A stretch of DNA of 64,000 bases. Source: Amycolatopsis sp. DSM 110486 (GTDB lineage: Bacteria; Actinomycetota; Actinomycetes; Mycobacteriales; Pseudonocardiaceae). The DNA is taken from positions 10,037,001 through 10,101,000 of the forward strand of contig NZ_CP080519.1 of NCBI RefSeq assembly GCF_019468465.1. Direction: 5' to 3'. The position numbers and the translations under genes are program-made. The notes beneath the pieces are model-generated. The model made no database searches and was not told the origin of the DNA. It was given only the letters and a program-made list of their open reading frames with translations. Below are positions 9,531 through 18,499 of this stretch, in pieces (position 1 is the stretch's first letter; the number at the start of each line of letters is the position of its first letter).

Positions 9531-10612
9531 CTCACTGCCGGTTGCGCCAGCACGGCCTCTGCGCCGCGGGCGAGTTCGAGTTCCTCCCGGGTGCGGACGA
9601 CGAGGACCGCCGCCGCCGAGTCCGGCGCGCTGATCACGCGGTCCGCGTCGGTGCGTTCATGAGGGGCGAGGCACAGCCCCAGCACGCCGAGGCCTTCGGC
9701 CACGGCGCTGACGATCTCGGGCTGGTATTCGGCCACTCCACCGGTGAACGCGAGGGCGTCCAGCCGGTCCAGACTCGTGGCCGCAGCACCGATCTCCCGA
9801 CGAAGCCGATGCGTGTACACGGATACCGCCAGGCGTGCGTCGACATCGCCGCCCGATGCGGCCGTGAGCACCGCACCCAGATCCCCGGTGGTTCCGCTCA
9901 TTCCCGCGAGCCCGGACTGGTGGTAGAGCGCGTCCTCCATCTCATCCGGGCTCATTGGCGCGGTCTTCATCACGTGCAGGAGCAGGCCCGGATCGATCGA
10001 ACCCGAACGTGTCGCCATCGCGGCTCCTTCGAGCGGGGTGAATCCCATCGACGTGTCCACGCTGGACCCGCCACGGACCGCGGTGACCGAGACACCGGCG
10101 CCGACGTGGACGCACACCAGCTGCAGCTCGGATTCCGGACGGCCGAGCAGCTCTGCGGTCCGGCGCACGACGTACCGACACGACAGGCCGTGAAATCCGT
10201 AGCGTCGCAGCCGGTTCTGCCGGGTCCATTCCCGTGGCAGCGGATAGTGCGCCGCGGCGTCCGGCAGCCCGGCGTGGAACGCGGTGTCGAAGCACGCGAC
10301 GACAGGCACACTCGGCAACAGGTCCCGCACTTGGCGCGTGACCGCCAGCGACAGCTCCTGGTGGATCGGCGCCAGCGGCACCAGCCGTTCGAGGTTGGCC
10401 AGTAGCGATTCCGTGATCACCGCGGGTTTCTTCTGGGCTCCGCCATGGACGAACCGCACGGCGACCGCGTCCGGCACGGGCCAGCGGTGGATGGCGTCCG
10501 GTACGGCCTCGGGCTCGGCGATCTGCCACGCCGCCCAGCCGACCGTCACGCCGTCGTGGACCATCGCAGCCTTCAGGCTCGACGAACCGGGGTTCACCGT
10601 CAGGACTCGCAC
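9527..10612 (-). CDS. ackA: Acetate kinase
   Basis: A 361-residue enzyme interconverting acetyl phosphate plus ADP with acetate plus ATP. It shows VNPGSSSLK at the N-terminus (phosphate loop of the ASKHA fold), FDTAFHAGLP, RRYGFHGLS, VDTSMGFTPLEGAAMATRSGSIDPG and FTGGVAEYQPEI. It is somewhat shorter than the usual ~400 residues, and the family's HLGNGAS reads HVGAGVS. The GTG at 10612 directly precedes the first conserved residues and follows CGAGGAGACGATC. It lies 20 bases downstream of the NDP-forming acetyl-CoA synthetase gene. The phosphoketolase at 60562 could supply acetyl phosphate; no phosphotransacetylase is seen. Confidence 0.93.
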   Translation of the reverse strand: MRVLTVNPGSSSLKAAMVHDGVTVGWAAWQIAEPEAVPDAIHRWPVPDAVAVRFVHGGAQKKPAVITESLLANLERLVPLAPIHQELSLAVTRQVRDLLPSVPVVACFDTAFHAGLPDAAAHYPLPREWTRQNRLRRYGFHGLSCRYVVRRTAELLGRPESELQLVCVHVGAGVSVTAVRGGSSVDTSMGFTPLEGAAMATRSGSIDPGLLLHVMKTAPMSPDEMEDALYHQSGLAGMSGTTGDLGAVLTAASGGDVDARLAVSVYTHRLRREIGAAATSLDRLDALAFTGGVAEYQPEIVSAVAEGLGVLGLCLAPHERTDADRVISAPDSAAAVLVVRTREELELARGAEAVLAQPAVR

Positions 10613-10632
10613 GATCGTCTCCTCGAACTTGG

Positions 10633-13278
10633 TCAGCCGGGCAAGCGGCGCAGGTAGGGGTCGGCGGGCTCCCGGAGTTCCAGGCGCACCCGGACATCGA
10701 TCGCCACGCAGCCGCTCTTGTGCACCCCCACCGGATTCAGGTCCAGCTCGGCGAGCTCGGGCACGACCGTCGCCAGTCGGCCGACCTTCAGCAGCAACTC
10801 GCGGACCGCGGTGCGGTCGATCCCCGACGCCCACAGCGCCTCCGAGGACCGCAGCGCGTCGAGCAGCAGATCGGCGTCCGCCCCGGTCAGCGGGGCTAGC
10901 CGCGCAGCGCGATCCGCCACCAGGTCGGCGTCGACACCGCCCAGGCCGAACACCACCAGCGGCCCGAACACCGCATCGGACCGCACACCGACGAGCAGCT
11001 CGCGTCCCCGGTCAACCATCGGCTGGATCGCAACGCCCCTGAGCGAATTGCCGAACCTGGCAAGGAGCAGCCGGTAGGCGTCGCGGGCGCTTTCGGGTCC
11101 GTACACGTCGAGCAGGACCCCGCCGCCCGCGGACTTGTGCAGCAGCGCTTCGGCGTCGGCCTTGACCGCCAGCGGGCCGGCAAGCTGGTCTGCGACCCGC
11201 ACGGCCTCGGTCTCGTCCCGGGCGTAGCGGGTGGTCACGAGCGGTATGCCCGCGAGGCGCAGCAGCTCCACGGCCGCGGCCGGGCCGAGCCACCGCTCCC
11301 CCTGCGCGACACGCGCTGCGGCGAAAGCCCGCACCGCTTCGACATCTACCTCCGGCAAGTCTGGAACGTCGTTGTCCGGCCGGCGCAGCCATTGTTCGTA
11401 GCCCGCCAGCTTCGCGAGAACAGAGGCTGCGGTGGCCGGATCGTCGTAGGAAGCAGTCACACCCGGTCCGCCGGCGACGAGCGGCGCGACCCTGGCCCGC
11501 TGGCCGGGCCGGACGGCGAACACCGTCTTGGCCCCGCGGCCGACCACGCCGGCCAGTGACGTCGCCGGGTCACTGACCGCGGTCCGCACGGTGACCACGA
11601 TGGCGGCGTCAACGCCGTCGTCGTCGAGCACGATCTTCAACGCCTCCGCGAAAAGCCCGGCGGGCACGGCAGCGGTGGTGTCCACGGGGTTGCGGACCGC
11701 CGCCTCGGCGGGCAGCAGTGCGCGCAGTCGCTGTCCGGTCTCCGCGGACAGGGCCGCCATCGTAAGACCCTTCCGCTCGCACGCGTCGGCGGCGAGGACA
11801 CCGCCGCCGCCGGCGTTGCTCAGCACGGCCACTCGGCGCCCGGCCGGCGGCGACTGCCAGGACACCGCCGCAATCACGTCGGTCAGTTCGGCGACCGTGT
11901 CGACCGCGATGATCCCGGCCTGTTCGTAAAGTGCGTCGCGGGTCACCGCGGGAGTCGCCGCGGCCGCCGTGTGCGACGCGGCGGCGCGCTGCGCGGTCCT
12001 GCCGCTACCAGCGCGAACCGCCAGCACCGGGCGGGTCCTCGCCAGCCGAGCAGCGAGTCGAGCGAACTTGCGCGGGTTTCCGAAGGACTCTAGGTACAGC
12101 ACGACGACTTTCGTGCGGCGGTCGGTCGCCCACCACAGGAGCAAGTCGTTGCTGCTGACGTCGTACTTGTCTCCGGTGGAAACCAGGCTCGACAGCCCCA
12201 GGCCCAGCCCGGTCAGTGCTTCGGCCAGCGCGATGCCGACGCCGCCCGACTGCGTCACGACCCCGACGTCGCCGGGCAACGGCGCCCGGGCGAGGAACGT
12301 GGTGTCCACCGGGAACGACGGATCAGTGGACAACACTCCGAGGCAGTTCGGTCCAACCAGGCGCATGCCGTACCGCCGAAGCGCCTCGCGTACCCGGGTG
12401 CCGGCGGAGGTGCCGGTCAGCCCGGACGAGATCATCACCGCGGCAGGTACACCGCGTTCTCCGCACTGCTCGATCGCGACCGCGGCGGACTCGGCGGGCA
12501 GGCAGATCACCACCAGCTCAGGGGTTTGCCTCAGTGCCTCGACCGTGGGAGCACACGGCACCCCGAGGATCTCCGTCGCGTGGGGGTGGACCACCTCGAC
12601 CAAGCCGGAGTAGCCGCGGCCAAGCAGGTTCGCCAGCACCGCGCGCCCGACCGAGTCTGCCCGCCGGCCCACGCCGATGACCGCGATGGAAGCGGGGCGC
12701 AACAGGTGCGCGAGGCTCGCTGCCTCCGCGACCTCGTCGCGGTGCGCGATCGCCTCCGGATAGTGGTCCTCGGCGTCGAGCCAGAGCGTCACCGTCCATT
12801 CGGGACCGTCGCGAGTCACCTTGTACGGAAATCCGAGGTCCGAGAAAACCCGGATCACCTGGGAGTTCTCCGCCAGTACCTCGGCGACGAACCGGGTGAG
12901 ACCGGCCGCGCGGGCAGCCACCGCAAGGTGCTCGAGCAGCAGTGTGGCAACTCCGTGGGTTTGCCGGGTGCCATCGACCACCAGGGCGACCTCGGCATCC
13001 GTGGTGTCGCCGAGCTTCTCGTAATTGGCGACGCCCACGAGAGCTTCCCGCAGGAAACAGCCCACCGCGGCGTGGCCGGCGGCGGGCTCTTCCGCGATCC
13101 GTGCGGCCAGCCGGTCCATTGTGGATGGCAACGGACCGAAGAACCGGAAATAACGGTCTCTCTCGCCGAGCCGGTTGTGCAAGTCAAGCACAGCCGCGGT
13201 GTCCGCAAGGCGCAGAGCGCGCACGAGACCGACTTCCCCGTCAGCCAGCAGAGCCCGCACAGGCAGGTCCGTTCTCAT
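10633..13278 (-). CDS. GNAT acetyltransferase fused to NDP-forming acyl-CoA synthetase
   Basis: An 881-residue fusion. Residues about 10-175 form a GNAT domain with the acetyl-CoA-binding pattern QTHGVATLLLEHL. Residues about 190-480 are a CoA-binding and CoA-ligase unit with VGPNCLGVL, VVTQSGGVG and the SHTAAAA loop that carries the phosphohistidine in this family. Residues about 640-880 are an ATP-grasp domain (VKADAEALLHKSAGGGVLLD and LDLNPV). Such proteins act as protein lysine acetyltransferases (Pat/PatZ type), and some as ADP-forming acetyl-CoA synthetases that yield ATP. Beside ackA, either role fits acetate metabolism. The start follows GGAGGAGTGTC. A truncated second copy lies at 36561-36692. 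Confidence 0.92.
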   Translation of the reverse strand: MRTDLPVRALLADGEVGLVRALRLADTAAVLDLHNRLGERDRYFRFFGPLPSTMDRLAARIAEEPAAGHAAVGCFLREALVGVANYEKLGDTTDAEVALVVDGTRQTHGVATLLLEHLAVAARAAGLTRFVAEVLAENSQVIRVFSDLGFPYKVTRDGPEWTVTLWLDAEDHYPEAIAHRDEVAEAASLAHLLRPASIAVIGVGRRADSVGRAVLANLLGRGYSGLVEVVHPHATEILGVPCAPTVEALRQTPELVVICLPAESAAVAIEQCGERGVPAAVMISSGLTGTSAGTRVREALRRYGMRLVGPNCLGVLSTDPSFPVDTTFLARAPLPGDVGVVTQSGGVGIALAEALTGLGLGLSSLVSTGDKYDVSSNDLLLWWATDRRTKVVVLYLESFGNPRKFARLAARLARTRPVLAVRAGSGRTAQRAAASHTAAAATPAVTRDALYEQAGIIAVDTVAELTDVIAAVSWQSPPAGRRVAVLSNAGGGGVLAADACERKGLTMAALSAETGQRLRALLPAEAAVRNPVDTTAAVPAGLFAEALKIVLDDDGVDAAIVVTVRTAVSDPATSLAGVVGRGAKTVFAVRPGQRARVAPLVAGGPGVTASYDDPATAASVLAKLAGYEQWLRRPDNDVPDLPEVDVEAVRAFAAARVAQGERWLGPAAAVELLRLAGIPLVTTRYARDETEAVRVADQLAGPLAVKADAEALLHKSAGGGVLLDVYGPESARDAYRLLLARFGNSLRGVAIQPMVDRGRELLVGVRSDAVFGPLVVFGLGGVDADLVADRAARLAPLTGADADLLLDALRSSEALWASGIDRTAVRELLLKVGRLATVVPELAELDLNPVGVHKSGCVAIDVRVRLELREPADPYLRRLPG

Positions 13279-13340
13279 GACACTCCTCCACCCCGCTGGG
13301 GGTGGGCACAGCCGACGGCCGCGCTCACCGCGAGCGGCGC

Positions 13341-13745
13341 TCAGGCCTTGTCGACGTGGATCTTGATCTGCTTCTCGTGCGGCTGCTCGGTCACCGGCAT
13401 CGTGATCTCGAGGATCCCGTTGGTGTACTTCGCGTTCACCTTCGTGGCTTCAGCGCCGGGCGGCAGGGTCATCGTGCGGCTGAACTTGCCGTAATAGAAC
13501 TCGCTCCGGCCTTCGGCGGTCTCCTTGGCCTCGCGCTCCGCGGTGATCGTGAGCAGCCCCTCGTGCGCTGTCACCGAGATGTGCTTCTCCGGGTCGAAAC
13601 CCGGCAGCTCTGCGCGCACGGTGTATCGACCGTTCTCAGTGGAGTCCTCGATCCGCACGGGGTTGTGCTCGGCGAACGGCCAGGGGTTGTCCAGCCAGGC
13701 GGCGATGTTCGGCAGGGCCAGACGGGACCCGGGTAGTGCAGGCAT
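13341..13745 (-). CDS. Hsp20/alpha-crystallin small heat shock protein
   Basis: A 134-residue chaperone of the HspX/Acr type. The alpha-crystallin domain spans about 35-130, with YTVRAELPGFDPEKHISV, FSRTMTLPPGAEATKVNAKYTNGILEITMP and a basic C-terminal tail. It should bind unfolding proteins without ATP. The ATG at 13745 has GAAAGG at proper spacing; the ATG at 13751 abuts that site. It is the first gene of the leftward operon leading to ackA and the ATPase. Two DosR-like boxes lie about 90-135 bases upstream. A close paralogue is at 36754-37161. Confidence 0.95.
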   Translation of the reverse strand: MPALPGSRLALPNIAAWLDNPWPFAEHNPVRIEDSTENGRYTVRAELPGFDPEKHISVTAHEGLLTITAEREAKETAEGRSEFYYGKFSRTMTLPPGAEATKVNAKYTNGILEITMPVTEQPHEKQIKIHVDKA

Positions 13746-13835
13746 GCTCATTCCTTTCGTCGCGAACTGGTGTCGCCCCCTCAGCAGACCCCGGACGGCC
13801 CTCTTCGCGACGCTGTCGGATTGCCCGAACGCGAA

Positions 13836-13879
13836 GGACGAAGGTCACCACCGCGCGACGAGGACTTTGGGCTATGTCC
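13836..13879. promoter_or_regulatory. Two DosR-like boxes upstream of hsp20
   Basis: GGACGAAGGTCACC (13836-13849) and AGGACTTTGGGCTATGTCC (13861-13879) both fit the DosR box; the second is one of the best matches in the window. They are spaced about 25 bases apart, upstream of the hsp20 operon. Confidence 0.65.
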
Positions 13880-13923
13880 GCTCCGGAGGCGATCTGGGAG
13901 GGTCGGGCTGGAACGGAGGTTGA

Positions 13924-14217
13924 CATGACCGACGGCCTGAGCGGTGGGCCCTCGAGGTCGAACTCGAGCACCTGCCGCACCCGCGCCGAAGCCCTCCTGC
14001 GGACGGACGACGGCCACGAGTTCGCCGGGTCGACCTGGCCCAGCGCACGCTCGAGGGCCGCGGGCGCGCCCAAGTCGCCGGCTACCTCACGGTCGGCCGG
14101 GCACAGTCAGACCTCACTCAGGAGCTGCTGGAGGCTGTCGCCACGGACGTCGATGCCGAGGTGCGCCGCCTGCCCACCAACACGGGCACCTCATCTTGGA
14201 AACCGCGGGTCTGACGG
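13924..14217 (+). other. Degenerate open region, possible gene relic
   Basis: An ATG at 13924 has a good ribosome site (CGGAGGTTGAC), but its frame soon turns low-complexity. A different frame ending at 14217 reads as a more protein-like stretch (YLTVGRAQSDLTQELLEAV). This looks like a frameshifted gene of unknown family, divergent from hsp20 and possibly sharing its DosR-like boxes. Confidence 0.3.
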
Positions 14218-14362
14218 CTCAGGCCAGGGGTGCCGCCAGTCGAGCCGGACACCGTCACCCGCCGTCCGTTCGGTGAGATCCACCGCAGAGGACTGCCGTT
14301 CCCGCCCTGCGGGGTTCGCCGCCGCGGGCCACGTGCAAGCAGGGGTGCGGGCGCTGACTCGG

Positions 14363-14401
14363 TCAGCCCGCGCGCAGGACCGCGGCACCGGCGACCCGGT
14401 C
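14363..14401 (-). pseudogene. 3' remnant of a zinc alcohol dehydrogenase gene
   Basis: Thirteen codons on the minus strand read DRVAGAAVLRAG and stop. They match the last residues ([12 protein letters not shown]) of the dehydrogenase at 42820-43836. The rest of the gene is absent and ftsH-like sequence replaces it. This tiny relic helps align the surrounding block with the 42.8-51 kb block. Confidence 0.55.
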
Positions 14402-14429
14402 CAATGTCCGACAGGTCGATTCCGGCGAT

Positions 14430-15200
14430 CGCGAGCTTCTGTCGGAGATGGACGGATTCGACGAGAGCAGCGGCATCGTCGTGCTCGCGGCAACGAATCA
14501 GCCGGAGACACTCGACCGGGCTCTGCTGCGCCGGGACGGTTCGGCCGGCAGGTCACTGTGCCGCCGCCCAACCAGTCCGAACGCGCCGCGATCCTCGCGG
14601 TGCACGTCGGCGGCAAGCACCTCGGCCCGGACGTCGAACTGGGCGTGGTCGCCCAGGGCACACCGGGCTTCTCCGGGGGCCGACGTCCGCAAGTTGGTCA
14701 ACGAGCAGGCCATCAACGCCGTCCGCGACGACCGGACGGTACTCACCGCGGCCGGCCTCTCGGCCGCGCGGGACCGGGTCCTGCTCCGCCGGCGCGACAC
14801 CTCGAACGCCCCGCTGCCCGAAGAACGCCGCTCGGTGGCCGTGCACGCACTTGTCGCAGCGCTGTGCGAACACGCCGACCCAGTTGCGAAGGTGACGACC
14901 TGCCGGCGGGAATGGCACTCGGCGCAACCGAGTAACTACCGGAAGCGGAGCCGCACCTTTACTCCGAGGGCTACTTGGCCGATCTGCTCGCCGTCCGGCT
15001 GGGCGGCCGGGCCGCCGCGCTCGTAGTGCTCGGCCAGGCCTCGACCGGCGCCGCGGATCGTGGACCAGGAGATCGCGCGGCTGGTGCGCGAAGCCGAAGC
15101 TCGGGCCGCCGCACTCCTCAAAGCGCATCGCGGAGCGCCCGAGCGCTGGCCGCGCTGCTGCAGGACGACAAGACGGCTGACGGGTCCGCAGTCTGGCGGC
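14430..15200 (+). pseudogene. Decayed FtsH-type AAA+ protease gene
   Basis: Pieces of FtsH appear in order across three frames: MDGFDESSGIVVLAATNQPETLD (second region of homology), then RQVTVPPPNQSERAAIL and DVELGVVAQGTPGFSG, then LVNEQAINAVRDD, then AVHALVAALCEHADPVAKV, LYSEGYLADLLAVRLGGRAAALV and DQEIARLVREAEARAAALLKAHR. At least four frameshifts separate them. The Walker A half of the ATPase is absent. The zinc site HEAGH is reduced to a single H by an apparent 12-base in-frame loss. It cannot encode a working protease. Confidence 0.75.
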
Positions 15201-15233
15201 GCACAACGCCGAGCCGAGGACGTCACCAGGAAC

Positions 15234-15267
15234 GGCCGGAAGTCCCACACCACAGGGACTTCCGACC
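15234..15267. promoter_or_regulatory. Inverted pair of DosR-like half boxes
   Basis: GGCCGGAAGTCCC (15234-15246) and GGGACTTCCGACC (15255-15267) form an inverted repeat with an 8-base spacer, ending 38 bases before the USP start. An almost identical element precedes the paralogous USP at 44361. Confidence 0.65.
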
Positions 15268-15304
15268 GCGGCGCCCACCACCGCCGCTTCGTAGCGTGAG
15301 CGAG

Positions 15305-16171
15305 ATGAATCAGCCTGCTCCCAGCCTTGCGCCGATCGTGGTCGGGGTGGACGGCTCGGCGGAGGCCCTCCACGCCGTGCGTTGGGCCGCCCGTGCCGCG
15401 GTCCGCCGTCAGCTTCCCCTCGAACTGGTCCACGCCACAGCGTTTCCCGATGTGACGGCAGGCGGGATCGTCCCGCTGCCGGACGAGATGAAGGAGACGC
15501 TCCGCCGGCGCGGCCGCCACCACCTGCGGGCGGCGCAGGAGCTGGCGAACGCCGCCGGTGCGCTCGAAATTCGCGAGCGACTCGACCCCGATCGCGCGGC
15601 GCCGGCCCTTCTCGACCTGGCCGGATCGGCGTCCTGCGTGGCTGTCGGCGGGTCCTTCCACGGCCGCTTCGCAGCTCTGCTCACCGGATCCGTCTCCAGC
15701 GCACTCGCTTCCCACGCTCCCTGCCCCGTCGCGGTCGTCCAGGGCGTTAGCTGGGACGAGCCCGACGCCGCCCGCCCTGTGCTCACGGGGATCGACGGCG
15801 GTCCCGCATCCGCCGCAGTGGCCGAGGCCGCTTTCGCCGAGGCCAGTACCCTCAAGGCGCCCCTCGTCGTGTTCCATGCGACCCATGACGGAGAACTGAC
15901 CGGGAGCGAGGCGGGCGAAGCGCCACCGCTCGACGAGTACCTGACGGCGTCGTCCCTCCGGTACCCCAACGTCCACGTAGACCAGGTCCTGGCGTCCGGC
16001 CGTCCCCGACACGAGCTTCTGACCCGGAGCCAGGATGCCCAGCTCGTCGTGGTCGGAAGCCGTGGCCGTGGCGGCTTCCCCGGCCTGCTGCTCGGCTCGA
16101 CCGGCCAGGCGCTACTGCACTACGCAGCCTGCCCGGTGCTGATCGTGCGCCCGCACCCGGCCACCGGCTGA
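15305..16171 (+). CDS. Tandem-domain universal stress protein
   Basis: A 288-residue protein with two USP domains. The first (about 8-145) starts [19 protein letters not shown] and has GGSFHGRFAALLTGSVS. The second (about 150-285) starts TGIDGGPASAAVAEAAF and has [20 protein letters not shown], the intact ATP-binding motif. This is the Rv2623-like arrangement. The ATG at 15305 is chosen because the conserved first strand begins soon after it and the DosR-like inverted repeat lies just upstream. The closest paralogue is at 44361-45221. Confidence 0.9.
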   Translation: MNQPAPSLAPIVVGVDGSAEALHAVRWAARAAVRRQLPLELVHATAFPDVTAGGIVPLPDEMKETLRRRGRHHLRAAQELANAAGALEIRERLDPDRAAPALLDLAGSASCVAVGGSFHGRFAALLTGSVSSALASHAPCPVAVVQGVSWDEPDAARPVLTGIDGGPASAAVAEAAFAEASTLKAPLVVFHATHDGELTGSEAGEAPPLDEYLTASSLRYPNVHVDQVLASGRPRHELLTRSQDAQLVVVGSRGRGGFPGLLLGSTGQALLHYAACPVLIVRPHPATG

Positions 16172-16344
16172 GGCACGAATCCCCGTGGGGTAAGGAAATC
16201 GTCCCATCGGACGGCCGGGCTGTACCATCGGCCGAGTATGTCGTGTCCTTGTCACACCCGCTGCGTAAGCGAAAGCTGGGACGCAACGACCGCGAGGACA
16301 CCATGGCCGTCGACCCGATCCTGCGACTGTCCACTGGACGTCGT

Positions 16345-16675
16345 GGTCGACGAGCTCGCCGCCGACGCCCGGGGGCCGCAAGCGGACTTCTCGACAGCAC
16401 CGCGCGCGGTTGTCGATGTGCTGGCGCACCGCCTGCTTGCAGTGCTCGCCGCGTTGCGAGCAGAGCTGGCCGACCCCGCCTACAACCTCATCCTCCGCAC
16501 CGCACCCACCGGTTACGAGGAAAGCCTGTTCCTGGTCTGGTCCCTGCAGCTGTTTGCCCGGCTGGAGATCGCGGCCGGGCTCGAGCTTGCGACAGCATCC
16601 CCGTCGTCACCGTCCCATCGGAAGACGGCCGCCGCGCGGCTGCGCAACCGAATGTACCCCACTGTCACATCCTGA
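16345..16675 (+). pseudogene. C-terminal relic of a GalT-like gene
   Basis: From about 16345 the frame matches the C-terminal third of the GalT-like protein at 50205-51131: LADPAYNLILRTAPTGYEE, WSLQLFARLEIAAGLEL and AAARLRNR. Between GLELAT and AAARL the correct residues (IPVVTV) lie in another frame, so two compensating indels have occurred. The catalytic N-terminal part with the HPHSQ motif is missing. Confidence 0.7.
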
Positions 16676-16817
16676 ATGGACAGTCCCGCGGCAAGGATCT
16701 CCGCCGCTGCGCGGCGAAGCCCGCCGGGGTCTTCGCAAAGACCGAGCGGACCTCCCGGATGTGCACGCGCAACCGAGCTGCCGGATTCGCTCGACCGGAT
16801 CGTTCGACTCGGGAGGT

Positions 16818-18050
16818 TCATGGTGCACCTGACACACCTGGTGCCAGCACCGCCGCGTCCAGCCGAGGCGGCAGCGGACCGTAAGCATTGTCCCGCGCTC
16901 CCTTGGTACGCAGCGCCGGGATTGCGAACAGCCAACGCAGGAACGCAGGTGGCTCGGTGCCGCGCCCTTTCGCTCTTGCGCGGGCGGACCGGCGTTCGAC
17001 GCGGACTTGCTGCGCCTGCACCTTCTCGATGGCCGACAGCCGGTCCCGCTGGACGGCGGCCAGATCGACGATCCCGGGTCCGCCGCGGCGGAAGGCCGGC
17101 ACGAGCCGGTTGGCCGCCGCGACCGCGTCCTGCACGGCCATGAGTATTCCATTGCCACCGACTGGCGAGATGACATGCGCGGCATCGCCCATTAGGAGCA
17201 GACCGGGGCGGTACCAGGTGTCGACGCGCGAGATGTCGACCGACAGCAGCGTGGTCTGCGCGAAGTCGGTGAGCAGGTGGGTCCGGTCGGCCAGCCAGGG
17301 AACGTGGGCGCCGACGAAGTCGCGAATCGGCTCCACACCTTGTTCCCGCAGGCGTGGGTAGTCGCCCTTCGCCACGCTGTAGCCGACTTGCCAGTCGTGC
17401 ACCCCGCCGAGCACCCCGACGTAGCTCTCCGGCCCGTAGTACAGGTCCAGATCGGCGTCGAGCGGGTCGTGCGGTTTCCGCGGCAGCCGGAACCACAGGA
17501 TGTCGGTCGTTGCACCGAGAGGCCGCGCCGAGAGATCAGCCAGCCGGCGGACGGTCGAGAACCGCCCATCAGCGCCGACGACCAGCTCGCAGGAGATCTC
17601 GCCGCCCCGGTGCCGGACCCCGGTGACGGTGCCTGATCCGTCCTTGATGAGGCTGGTGACCCTTGCCTCCATCTCCAGGGAAAAGGAAGGGAGTCGGGCG
17701 GCTTGGCCGGCGAGGAAGTCAAGGAAGCGCACCTGTGGCATCAGTGCGATGTAGTTGAACGGCGTGTCGAGCCGGTCGTACGCCGCGACGCTGAAACTGC
17801 CTTTGGTCGTGTGGAACCGGAAGGACTTCGCCTTGAAGTGTTCGAGCCGGAGCAGGCTCTCGGCCAGCCCCAGCTGATCGAAAAGCTCAAGAGTGAAGGG
17901 ATGAAGCGAATCCCCCCGGAAGTCGCGGTCGAAGTCCGACCGCGACTCCAGCACGGTCACTTCAATTCCCGCCCTGGCCAGCAGATATCCGAGGAGCATG
18001 CCGCCGGGACCACCACCGGCGACGACGACGTCACGCTCCGCGGGGCTCAT
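16818..18050 (-). CDS. FAD-dependent monooxygenase
   Basis: A 410-residue flavoprotein of the p-hydroxybenzoate hydroxylase/UbiH group. It has the dinucleotide-binding motif VVAGGGPGGMLLGYLLARAG (about 9-28), the DG motif VVGADGRFSTVRR (about 157-169) and the GD motif LLMGDAAHVISPVGGNG (about 286-302). It should hydroxylate a small organic substrate using NAD(P)H and O2; the substrate cannot be read from the sequence. An oxygen-requiring enzyme without a nearby DosR box stands out in this island. A pair of 16-base direct repeats lies about 95-130 bases upstream and may be its own operator. Confidence 0.88.
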   Translation of the reverse strand: MSPAERDVVVAGGGPGGMLLGYLLARAGIEVTVLESRSDFDRDFRGDSLHPFTLELFDQLGLAESLLRLEHFKAKSFRFHTTKGSFSVAAYDRLDTPFNYIALMPQVRFLDFLAGQAARLPSFSLEMEARVTSLIKDGSGTVTGVRHRGGEISCELVVGADGRFSTVRRLADLSARPLGATTDILWFRLPRKPHDPLDADLDLYYGPESYVGVLGGVHDWQVGYSVAKGDYPRLREQGVEPIRDFVGAHVPWLADRTHLLTDFAQTTLLSVDISRVDTWYRPGLLLMGDAAHVISPVGGNGILMAVQDAVAAANRLVPAFRRGGPGIVDLAAVQRDRLSAIEKVQAQQVRVERRSARARAKGRGTEPPAFLRWLFAIPALRTKGARDNAYGPLPPRLDAAVLAPGVSGAP

Positions 18051-18142
18051 ACCGGCGCCCGCACCGGGAAAACAGCCGTGCCGGGCTGGGAAACGGCATT
18101 CTGCGCAGTAATGGCACAGATACTCAACGCTTCCTCCAGTCG

Positions 18143-18180
18143 CTAGACAACCTGGCGAATATCACTAGGCAAGCTGGCGA
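18143..18180. repeat. Pair of 16-base direct repeats, likely operator
   Basis: CTAGACAACCTGGCGA (18143-18158) and CTAGGCAAGCTGGCGA (18165-18180) match at 14 of 16 positions, with starts 22 bases apart (two helical turns). They lie upstream of the FAD monooxygenase, in a position suited to a repressor such as a TetR-family protein. No regulator gene is seen next to them. Confidence 0.5.
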
Positions 18181-18499
18181 CAGCTAGCCCGAACCGCATA
18201 AGCCACGAGGCCACCGGGCAGCAGATCAGCACTGCTTTTGCAGGACCTGTACCGCGCTCAGTTCCTCGAAGACGTCGCCGGTGTCCTGCGCGCTACCATG
18301 GCGACAATTGCGCACCCTGGGCCTTCGCGCCGAGCCTACGCCAGAGCACCTCGCTCCGGAAACCGAGCCGACGGAGGCAACGGGACCTGCGAGCGCGCAT
18401 TGACAGGCCGAACGTCCGCAAGCATCGCCGAATCCCGTCGGAGCCGTCATCGGACCAGCGCTGCCCGAGAGCACGCCGATTCTCCGGATCGGCGCAAGG
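18181..18499. other. Intergenic region with no recognised gene
   Basis: Between the putative operator and the broken USP gene I find only short frames without ribosome sites or family motifs. It may include decayed sequence. Confidence 0.4.

Noticed and set aside
14191..14350. Minus-strand text ending GDGVRLDWRHP, similar to the last residues of the DosS-like kinase
   Set aside because: The match is about ten residues and the flanks do not align, so a histidine-kinase relic cannot be supported.
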